10,631 nucleotides of DNA. It comes from an uncultured Eubacteriales bacterium (GTDB taxonomy: Bacteria; Bacillota; Clostridia; Oscillospirales; CAG-382). Made by a program: the position numbers and the translations under genes. Below are positions 1 through 5,685 of the stretch, in pieces. Location: the NCBI GenBank assembly GCA_934444485.1, contig CAKSCN010000088.1:1-10631 (forward strand). Reading direction: 5' to 3'. The notes under the pieces are model-generated. The model had not been told where the DNA came from. It searched no databases and worked only from the letters and a program-made list of their open reading frames with translations. Within the stretch, counting starts at the first letter, position 1, and every line of letters starts with the position of its first letter.

Positions 1-1080
1 GTTGGAATTAACCTCGACATATACGGAATCGTTTGCAAGAGTTTTGTCGCTTGAGGGTACGACCTTTACGACAGCAGCGCCGTTTTCGTCTGTCTCTTTG
101 GTGCAAACGGAGGTTTTGGATCTTACCGAAAGAATTGATGAAAACGGTACGACAACCTTTTCGGAGGTCTCTGTGTCTTTTATGAGCCATTTTGCCTCAA
201 GATACATATCCTCGGTAACGAAAACCTCTGACCCCGCCTTGTAAAACTTACCGTCGTCCGAGCGCCATTCGGCAAAGTCGTAACCGTCCGCCTTTATTTC
301 CGGCGCTGAAAGCGTGATTTTTTCTCCGTGCTTCACAACCTTCATTTCGGGAGCGTTGCCGACAAGGGGCGTATCAGCTTCTCCCTTTGAGAACGTCACC
401 GTATGGTATGTTCCCGGCTTTGTGGGGTCATCGGGGTAGAAGATTATGTTTTCAACAAAGAAAGCGTCGTCTTCCGGGATATCCTTACTGTTCATACGTC
501 CGTAAGGAGAAAGGAAAAACTGTCTGAAAATACCGTTGGGATCAGTGTTTCCGGATGTAACCGCATCAAGAGGAATATATGCCTCCGTCCATTCTCCGGC
601 AACAAGCTTTTCTGTCGCCTTTATGTCGCTTTTCGGTGCGATAAGGCAACCGCCGAGAGTTGTAAAATCAAGAGAAAGCACTGCATCGACCGGAGAAGCG
701 CTCTTATACATATATGTAACGCCCATATACTTATAATCGCCGAGCTTTATTGCGTACTTTTCGAGATTGAGCGTAGCGGTGTTGAGATTTACGTAGCCGT
801 TGACCGCATTGTACGGTGTCGGCACTATAAGGATACCTTTTCTCTCGCTGTCAAAGGCATAGTTTTTGTAAAGCATGCAATCCTTAACGTCGCCGATACT
901 TATTGCTGTGTTTGTATTTATCACAAGAGCCTCCTCAGCTTTCTCAGCGGCAAGGTGCGGCGAATCCTCCGGTACAGGGGCAGCATCCTCCGCAAAGACC
1001 GGCGCAGATACTGCAAGTACAATTAGAATTGCCATGATAAAAGAAATACATTTTGTGAAGCGTGCGCTCATCTTTTTCAT
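1..1080 (-). CDS. Secreted protein with signal peptide, sandwich-like domain and Flg_new repeat (3' end missing)
   Basis: The frame is open from an ATG at 1080 to the left edge, giving 360 visible residues with no stop. Residues 1-30 form a classic signal peptide: basic MKKMSARFTK, a hydrophobic core, and a likely signal peptidase I site after PVFA. Residues about 50-215 look like a beta-sandwich; the motifs YMGVTYMYK, AGEWTEAYIPLD and FFVENIIFY parallel two segments of the large protein at 5686. Residues about 226-298 are an InlB-B/Flg_new (Listeria-Bacteroides) repeat with core GYDFAEW and end LEAKW. The ribosome binding site AAAGGAGAA (1091-1099) sits 12 bases from the ATG, rather long but the best available. 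The gene starts 35 bp after the GH2 stop on the same strand, so it is probably the second gene of that operon. The visible part has no catalytic domain; one, or an anchor or dockerin, may lie beyond the edge. Export is well supported; function is unknown. Confidence 0.88.
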   Translation of the reverse strand, partial: MKKMSARFTKCISFIMAILIVLAVSAPVFAEDAAPVPEDSPHLAAEKAEEALVINTNTAISIGDVKDCMLYKNYAFDSERKGILIVPTPYNAVNGYVNLNTATLNLEKYAIKLGDYKYMGVTYMYKSASPVDAVLSLDFTTLGGCLIAPKSDIKATEKLVAGEWTEAYIPLDAVTSGNTDPNGIFRQFFLSPYGRMNSKDIPEDDAFFVENIIFYPDDPTKPGTYHTVTFSKGEADTPLVGNAPEMKVVKHGEKITLSAPEIKADGYDFAEWRSDDGKFYKAGSEVFVTEDMYLEAKWLIKDTETSEKVVVPFSSILSVRSKTSVCTKETDENGAAVVKVVPSSDKTLANDSVYVEVNSN

Positions 1081-1115
1081 CAGTTATATTTTCTCCTTTC
1101 TTCTTGCTTTACTTC

Positions 1116-3554
1116 TCAATCGGTAATATGATTTTTGCTCCTGACGGGAGCAATGTGTCCTCCGTTTATAACGTCATCGATTATTCCCTCAACCGCATGT
1201 TCTCTGTTTGCCGCTTCAAGAATCTCGATGCAGAGAGCCGCCGGAGCGACGGTATCGGACTTTGCATAAACATAAATCTTCCCGGGTATTTCCCCTGTAC
1301 GCACTCCGACCGTTATTCTTCCGGCAAACATTCGTCTTTCATGACTCGTAACGGGAAGCGGGTCGCATTCCGACGAACCCGTACCGACTATCACCGCAGG
1401 CTCATCGCACTCAAATCGGACAAGAGGCTCGGCGTCCGGGACAAGTCTTCCCTCTTCATCAACGCAGCAGCAGGTAACAAGCGCTATATCCTCACCGTCG
1501 GCATATACAGGTGTATTTTCCCGGCGCATCACAAGAGCCGCCGGACGTCCTGTCGTTTCAACCGCATCGTATGCCGTAATTTTACCGCTGGTATATCCGA
1601 ACACCTCGAGCTTTCCGGGAGTATAAACGATATTGCATTCGCCGTGACCGTATTTTTCAACTTTACATTCTCCGACCTTTTTTCCGTTGAGTACAAACTC
1701 AAGAGCATCGCAGTTGGTATATGCCCACACATTGACCGTACGTCCCTCCATGCCCTTAAGATTCCAGTGCGGAAAGACATGAACCATGGGGGAGTCGGTC
1801 CAAAGGGAAACATTCTGATAAAACGCATCCTTTCTTTGTAGAAAGAGGTCAACAGCTCCCGAACCGGAACACAACCTCGGAAAAGCCGCCTCACCGAGGT
1901 AATCGGAGAAACACCATTGAAAGCCTCCGGCGAGCCATTTACGCTTCATTATGAATTTCCAAGTTTCCTCTCTGCCGAAATAGCAGGTTTCTGCGTTCCT
2001 GTCATAATCGTTTGCGCGCTTACGTCCCTCTGCGGTTCTGTCGCCGAAATATGTTCCGTATGAAGTCGTTATAGCGCAGTTTTCCGTGGACACAATCGGT
2101 TTGTCAGGGTACTTCTCGTGAAGTCCGTCAACAACGGCAAGACGGTAATTTATGCCGAGAAAGCTCATCTTATCGAAGATTGCCACCTTCTCCGCAAAAC
2201 CGAAGCTTGACGTAACCGGTCTGTACCTGTCGAAGCGCCGTAACTGTGCCTCCATTGCACACTGAATGCTGCCTCCCTGTTTTTTGGCATGATAGTCAAG
2301 CTCTTCATTTCCTGTAGACCAGAAAATGACTGACGGACGATTGCGATCCCGCTTCACGGCGGACTCTATTTGTTCCAAGGATTCCTTGTTTGAATCAAAA
2401 TGCCGTACCTCATCCAGAACAAGTATACCCATTTCGTCAAAAACGTCCATCTGAGCGGCGGAATGCGGATAGTGTGCGCAACGATATGCGTTGGCTCCCA
2501 TCTCCTTCATCAGCCGCGCGGAATATTCGTATATGTTTTTCGGGACGGCGACTCCCGTAAGACCGAAGCTTTGATGACCGCAAACACCCTTGATTTTGAG
2601 ATTTCTTCCATTGAGGAAAAAGCCGTTATCCGGGTCGAATACCGCAGTTCTGAAGCCTATTGAGGTTTCGCTTTCGTCAACCGCAACGTTGTCCTTTAAA
2701 ACCTCCGTGTGAACCTTGTAGAGATTCGGCGAATCAATATCCCATAAAAGCGGCGACTCAACTCCAACCTCTGTTTCAAGGTCGCATACTCTTCTGGCGC
2801 CGACAGTACCGCAAATCTGTGCATATGCAACGCACTTGCCGTTTGCGGACAGAACTCTGTGCCGGAGAGTGACAGCTTCATCGTCGTATGTATCGTTTCT
2901 CACTGAGGTGATTATGGGAAGTTTCCAAAAAGCACCGCCCTCAAAGAGCGGGTATGCGTAAACGCCGTACAAGTCAACGCACAGCTTTGAGGTCTTTATG
3001 AGGTGAACGTGCCTGTATATCCCGCCGCCGCCGTACCACCATCCCTCAATCGGTGTCGTATCGACGTATACCGCAACAACATTCTCTTCCTCAAACGAAA
3101 CATAGTCGGTTATATCAGCCTCGAATTCCGTGTAGCTGCTGAAATTTCTGCATATAAGACAGCCGTTCAGGTAAACCGTTGCATTTCCGGTCACACCCTC
3201 GAACAGAAGGGTTATCCTTTTTCCCTCATCGCCTGAGTCAAGAACAAAATGTTTGCGATACCACGCATTGTAATACTTGAAATAACCGTGTGCCGGATTT
3301 TCGTTTTTATCGTGTTCCTCCGATATGATAAAATCATGGGGAAGCGAAACCGGCTTCCACCTTCCGGGAAGAACCTCATCCGAAAACGACCACGAATCCG
3401 GGCGGTCGTAATGACGGTATGCGGCAGGTCCCGACTTCATTCGCTCGGTTTTAGCCGAAAGATAGGCATAACCGTAGCCTTTAGGTGATAATGCATCATT
3501 TTCGTCCTCTTTGTGAAAAAGCCAGTTCTTGTCAAAATTCAATATTTCTCTCAT
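1116..3554 (-). CDS. Glycoside hydrolase family 2 enzyme (beta-galactosidase-like)
   Basis: An 812-residue retaining glycosidase of family GH2. Domains in order: N-terminal jelly-roll sugar-binding domain (about 1-185, ending in the typical GWWYGGGGIYRHV), Ig-like sandwich (about 190-300), TIM barrel (about 303-590, opening with FFLNGRNLKIKGVCGHQ), then C-terminal sandwich domains (about 600-780) like those of DUF4982-type galactosidases. The acid/base glutamate is E417 in FWSTGNEE and the nucleophile is E491 in KPIVSTEN, so both catalytic residues are present. There is no signal peptide, which suggests a cytoplasmic enzyme acting on imported oligosaccharides. The start at 3554 is preceded by AGGGGAG at 7-base spacing. 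It is the first gene of an operon with the secreted protein at 1080, and is divergent from the AraC regulator at 3708, its probable controller. Family assignment is firm. The exact sugar is not; beta-galactosidase and beta-glucuronidase are both possible, with galactosidase favoured by the overall layout. Confidence 0.93.
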   Translation of the reverse strand: MREILNFDKNWLFHKEDENDALSPKGYGYAYLSAKTERMKSGPAAYRHYDRPDSWSFSDEVLPGRWKPVSLPHDFIISEEHDKNENPAHGYFKYYNAWYRKHFVLDSGDEGKRITLLFEGVTGNATVYLNGCLICRNFSSYTEFEADITDYVSFEEENVVAVYVDTTPIEGWWYGGGGIYRHVHLIKTSKLCVDLYGVYAYPLFEGGAFWKLPIITSVRNDTYDDEAVTLRHRVLSANGKCVAYAQICGTVGARRVCDLETEVGVESPLLWDIDSPNLYKVHTEVLKDNVAVDESETSIGFRTAVFDPDNGFFLNGRNLKIKGVCGHQSFGLTGVAVPKNIYEYSARLMKEMGANAYRCAHYPHSAAQMDVFDEMGILVLDEVRHFDSNKESLEQIESAVKRDRNRPSVIFWSTGNEELDYHAKKQGGSIQCAMEAQLRRFDRYRPVTSSFGFAEKVAIFDKMSFLGINYRLAVVDGLHEKYPDKPIVSTENCAITTSYGTYFGDRTAEGRKRANDYDRNAETCYFGREETWKFIMKRKWLAGGFQWCFSDYLGEAAFPRLCSGSGAVDLFLQRKDAFYQNVSLWTDSPMVHVFPHWNLKGMEGRTVNVWAYTNCDALEFVLNGKKVGECKVEKYGHGECNIVYTPGKLEVFGYTSGKITAYDAVETTGRPAALVMRRENTPVYADGEDIALVTCCCVDEEGRLVPDAEPLVRFECDEPAVIVGTGSSECDPLPVTSHERRMFAGRITVGVRTGEIPGKIYVYAKSDTVAPAALCIEILEAANREHAVEGIIDDVINGGHIAPVRSKNHITD

Positions 3555-3594
3555 ATATTAACTCCCCTAGACGCTCGTTTTTTGTTATTTTCTC

Positions 3595-3604
3595 CGAAAT
3601 TTCG
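3595..3604. promoter_or_regulatory. Short palindrome in the GH2 operon leader
   Basis: CGAAATTTCG is a perfect 10-bp palindrome lying in the predicted 5' leader of the GH2 operon, about 10-20 bases after the inferred transcription start. It could be a regulator half-site or chance in AT-rich DNA. Confidence 0.25.
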
Positions 3605-3619
3605 CCTGCCGACATTGTT

Positions 3620-3648
3620 ATTTTACAATTATTGTCTAAAAAAGTAAA
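3620..3648 (-). promoter_or_regulatory. Predicted sigma-A promoter of the GH2 operon
   Basis: Read on the minus strand: -35 TTTACT (3648-3643), a 17-base spacer, and -10 TAAAAT (3625-3620). The -10 matches the consensus at 5 of 6 positions and the -35 at 4 of 6. The inferred start near 3613 gives a leader of about 60 bases before the GH2 ATG. It is interleaved with the opposite-facing promoter of the AraC gene. Confidence 0.55.
3625..3635. promoter_or_regulatory. Candidate operator in the overlapping promoters
   Basis: ACAAT-T-ATTGT is a symmetrical 11-bp element between the two divergent promoters. It touches the -10 of the GH2 promoter and the -35 of the AraC promoter. The site is AT-rich, so chance cannot be excluded. 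Its placement suits an AraC-type regulator controlling both directions. Confidence 0.3.
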
Positions 3649-3660
3649 TAACATTATGAT
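3632..3660 (+). promoter_or_regulatory. Predicted sigma-A promoter of AraC regulator 1
   Basis: -35 TTGTCT (3632-3637), a 17-base spacer, and -10 TATGAT (3655-3660; 5 of 6 to consensus). The inferred start near 3667 leaves a leader of about 40 bases before the ATG at 3708, which argues against translation starting at the earlier ATGs at 3678 or 3681. Confidence 0.55.
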
Positions 3661-3695
3661 ATTATTTATATGGCAAAATGATGTATTTTAAAAAA

Positions 3696-3700
3696 AGAGG
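3696..3700 (+). promoter_or_regulatory. Ribosome binding site deciding the AraC 1 start
   Basis: AGAGG lies 7 bases before the ATG at 3708. Nothing comparable precedes the in-frame ATG at 3678 (upstream TTTATATGGCAAA), so the shorter product is preferred. Confidence 0.6.
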
Positions 3701-3707
3701 CGAGAAA

Positions 3708-4454
3708 ATGATTATATCGAAAATCGGATACGAAAAATGCCGGTCCGATAAGCGTGCGACTGTTTTGGTTTACAATCAATACACCCTTCACTATGTCGTA
3801 TCCGGACACGGTTACTTCAACGGTGTAAAGCTTTCCGCATACTCCGGCTTCTTCATAAGGAAGAATATGCATGTTAATTACTCGCCTGACCCAAAAGACC
3901 CTTGGGAATACTATTGGATCACCTTCAGCTCTGTCGACGATATTGAGGAGTTTATGCGAATATGCAAAATTGACAGCAACTGCTGCTTTCGCTTCAACCA
4001 CCTAAAACAATTGCAGCTTATGTACGAGTATTACAACCGTCTCGAAGAGATCAACGCGGATAAGTACACAAAATCACAGCTTGCCGATATCGCACTGTCG
4101 TATCACAAGCTTGCGGACGAAACAAAATCCAACGGTAAGCCCGACAAGTACCTTATCGACGCAAAAGGGTATATGCTCATGAACTGTAATAAAAAGATTT
4201 CGATAAGAGAAGTCTCCGATAGTCTCAACATCACCCGCTGTTATCTGCGCGATCTGTTCATGAAGTATGAGGGTATTCCTCCGAAAGTATATCTCAACGA
4301 AGTAAAGCTTTCCTGCGCAAAAGAGCTGTTGATGAATCCGGAATTATCCGTTTCACTTGTTGCGAAATCAACAGGCTTTGACGATGTAATTGCGTTTTCG
4401 AGATTTTTCAAACAGCATACAGGCGTTTCGCCGAGTGAGTACAGAAAAGCATAG
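3708..4454 (+). CDS. AraC-family transcriptional regulator 1
   Basis: A 248-residue cytoplasmic DNA-binding regulator. Residues about 15-75 form an AraC-type cupin ligand-binding half, with YTLHYVVSGHGYF and the DPWEYYWITF strand typical of regulators of sugar genes in Firmicutes. Residues about 150-246 carry the two helix-turn-helix motifs of the AraC/XylS family: ISIREVSDSLNITRCYLRDLF, then a second motif ending in the family signature (AFSRFFKQHTGVSPSEYRK). An ATG at 3678 is in frame. I chose 3708 because AGAGG (3696-3700) sits 7 bases upstream of it and the family normally begins near this point. The gene is divergent from the GH2 operon and shares its control region, so it most likely senses a sugar or oligosaccharide and activates that operon. 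It runs convergently into the second AraC gene with a terminator between. The ligand is unknown. Confidence 0.92.
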   Translation: MIISKIGYEKCRSDKRATVLVYNQYTLHYVVSGHGYFNGVKLSAYSGFFIRKNMHVNYSPDPKDPWEYYWITFSSVDDIEEFMRICKIDSNCCFRFNHLKQLQLMYEYYNRLEEINADKYTKSQLADIALSYHKLADETKSNGKPDKYLIDAKGYMLMNCNKKISIREVSDSLNITRCYLRDLFMKYEGIPPKVYLNEVKLSCAKELLMNPELSVSLVAKSTGFDDVIAFSRFFKQHTGVSPSEYRKA

Positions 4455-4573
4455 CGCTTTTCCGCAAGTATCTTTCCCGGCAAAAATCTCGGTGAGCTTT
4501 GCGGTTTATGGGAAAGGTACACCGATGCACCGATGCTTGAATGGCAAAAATATCACCGCCTGCTTACGTAAAA

Positions 4574-4632
4574 AACCGACCTCCCGATCGTTAGATTTTT
4601 GGTCTGACTCTTTGGGGGTCGGTTCATTTTTT
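4574..4632. terminator. Bidirectional terminator between the convergent AraC genes
   Basis: The stem pairs AACCGACCTCC (4574-4584) with GGGGGTCGGTT (4614-4624), 11 pairs with one G-U. The plus strand continues into CATTTTTT and the minus strand into GGTTTTTTAC, so it can stop both AraC transcripts. The loop is unusually long at 29 bases. The rest of the 203-bp gap holds no gene that I can support. Confidence 0.75.
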
Positions 4633-4657
4633 GCATATGCACCTTTAAAAAAGACTC

Positions 4658-5488
4658 TCAGCGCAGCTCCGCAGCTCCTTCTCTGTAGGCTCCCGGCGAA
4701 ACACCGTTTTTCTTTAAAAAAACCCGGTTAAATGTTCTGAGCGAGGAAAACCCGGACCGCAGTCCGATCTCGGTTATTGATAGCTTTGTATTCACAAGAA
4801 GCTTTTCGGCAAAATCAATTCGCAGTGTGTTGACGTATTCCTTTATTCCGCAGCCGATATTCTCCGAGAATATGTGCTGAAGCCGCGAGACGCTGATATG
4901 CAGTGTCTCTGCGACGGATAATGCCGAAAGATTTTCGTCGGTGAAATTATCGCAGCAGTGTTTTATCGCATGAAAATACGGAGTATCGCTTTCCTTGGGG
5001 AGCTTTACAACACCGACAGCTTTCATCAGCCCCGCAAGCAAGAGCCCGAGCTTCGCAAGATATACGGCGCACGCCGTCGGATTTTTGTCATTCATTGCGG
5101 AAATTTGCGACAAAAGATAAGAAAGCTCTTTTTCAAAGCCGCAAAGCTCGTCTTTGAAAACATAAGGAGTTATCGGCTTGTATGCCATGAATATCTGTGA
5201 AAGTTCTCCGAAAAATTCCGGTTCGAAGACAGCAATATATCTGTTACATTCCCCGTATAGCTTATATTCATGAATACGGTAAGGAAAAATAATTGCCGTG
5301 TCTCCTTCGGAAAGCAATTCCGTAACTCCGTCAACAGTCACAGAAAGGCATCCTTTTTTTATAAGAATAAACTCAACATGCTTGTGGTAGTGAGAGGGAA
5401 AATTTTTAGGGGGATATATTCCTATTGACGGAGTTGAATAAAGATTCCGTTCAAAAAACCCCTTCTCGTCAGTGACCGTTTTTCTCAT
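4658..5488 (-). CDS. AraC-family transcriptional regulator 2
   Basis: A 276-residue cytoplasmic regulator. Residues about 20-95 form a cupin ligand-binding half with the typical HYHKHVEFILIKKG strand, the SEGDTAIIFPYRIHEY turn and histidines H33, H35 and H37. Residues about 170-270 hold two helix-turn-helix motifs: LSALSVAETLHISVSRLQHIF, then LSITEIGLRSGFSSLRTFNRVF with the end signature KNGVSPGAYR. The frame extends upstream to a TTG at 5548. I chose the ATG at 5488 because a strong AAAGGAGAA precedes it by 7 bases and because that TTG is itself the -35 box of the gene's predicted promoter. The gene is divergent from the BNR-dockerin gene, with two dyads between them, so that gene is the probable target. 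The cupin half is of the histidine-rich, short-sandwich type and differs clearly from regulator 1, so the two are not a recent duplication. The ligand is unknown. Confidence 0.92.
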   Translation of the reverse strand: MRKTVTDEKGFFERNLYSTPSIGIYPPKNFPSHYHKHVEFILIKKGCLSVTVDGVTELLSEGDTAIIFPYRIHEYKLYGECNRYIAVFEPEFFGELSQIFMAYKPITPYVFKDELCGFEKELSYLLSQISAMNDKNPTACAVYLAKLGLLLAGLMKAVGVVKLPKESDTPYFHAIKHCCDNFTDENLSALSVAETLHISVSRLQHIFSENIGCGIKEYVNTLRIDFAEKLLVNTKLSITEIGLRSGFSSLRTFNRVFLKKNGVSPGAYREGAAELR

Positions 5489-5493
5489 CAGTG

Positions 5494-5502
5494 TTCTCCT
5501 TT
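5494..5502 (-). promoter_or_regulatory. Ribosome binding site deciding the AraC 2 start
   Basis: On the minus strand AAAGGAGAA lies 7 bases before the ATG at 5488. It is a near-ideal site, while the upstream TTG at 5548 has none. Confidence 0.75.
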
Positions 5503-5519
5503 CCGTTAACTCTGTCTTA

Positions 5520-5548
5520 ATACTACCATATTTCTCCCGTAATATCAA
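5520..5548 (-). promoter_or_regulatory. Predicted sigma-A promoter of AraC regulator 2
   Basis: On the minus strand: -35 TTGATA (5548-5543; 5 of 6), a 17-base spacer, and -10 TAGTAT (5525-5520; 4 of 6) preceded by an extended -10 TGG. The inferred start near 5513 leaves a leader of about 25 bases carrying the ribosome binding site. Confidence 0.6.
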
Positions 5549-5571
5549 CCGCTTTTTTCGATTTCAGCACA

Positions 5572-5606
5572 AAATGACCGTCATTTCAAGCAATATTGTC
5601 TTGAAA
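5572..5606. promoter_or_regulatory. Two abutting dyads, candidate AraC operators
   Basis: The first dyad is AAATGAC-C-GTCATTT (5572-5586), a perfect 7-bp inverted repeat. The second is TTTCAAG (5584-5590), nine bases, CTTGAAA (5600-5606), also perfect 7-bp arms, with the nested palindrome CAATATTG (5591-5598). The right arm of the second dyad contains the -35 TTGAAA of the large gene. The pair lies between the two divergent promoters, the usual place for an AraC-type binding site. Role inferred from position only. Confidence 0.5.
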
Positions 5607-5629
5607 ATCGGATGTTCCTATGTTACACT
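5601..5629 (+). promoter_or_regulatory. Predicted promoter of the BNR-dockerin gene
   Basis: -35 TTGAAA (5601-5606; 5 of 6), a 17-base spacer, and -10 TACACT (5624-5629; 4 of 6) with an extended -10 TGT just before it. The inferred start near 5636 leaves a leader of about 50 bases. The weak -10 and the dyad over the -35 suit a regulated promoter. Confidence 0.55.
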
Positions 5630-5685
5630 TTAGGTACAGACATTTAATGTGAATATCAACGCATACAAAATGAAGGGAGAACACC

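Noticed and set aside
403..1026. Plus-strand open frame of about 200 codons
   Set aside because: It is antisense to the signal-peptide protein, is rich in Arg, Cys and Lys and has no ribosome binding site.
1062..1841. Long plus-strand open frame opposite the GH2 gene
   Set aside because: Its composition is rich in R, S, C and H with no recognisable domain, and it is antisense to a clear GH2 coding region.
3678..3707. A 10-residue N-terminal extension of AraC regulator 1 from the ATG at 3678
   Set aside because: It has no ribosome binding site and starts only about 11 bases after the predicted transcription start; the ATG at 3708 has AGAGG at 7 bases.
4521..4536. Tandem ACCGATGC x2 downstream of AraC regulator 1
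   Set aside because: Only two copies of 8 bp, with no relation to a promoter or terminator; too small to interpret.
5489..5548. A 20-residue N-terminal extension of AraC regulator 2 from a TTG at 5548
   Set aside because: It has no ribosome binding site, the TTG forms the -35 box of a good promoter, and a strong site precedes the ATG at 5488.
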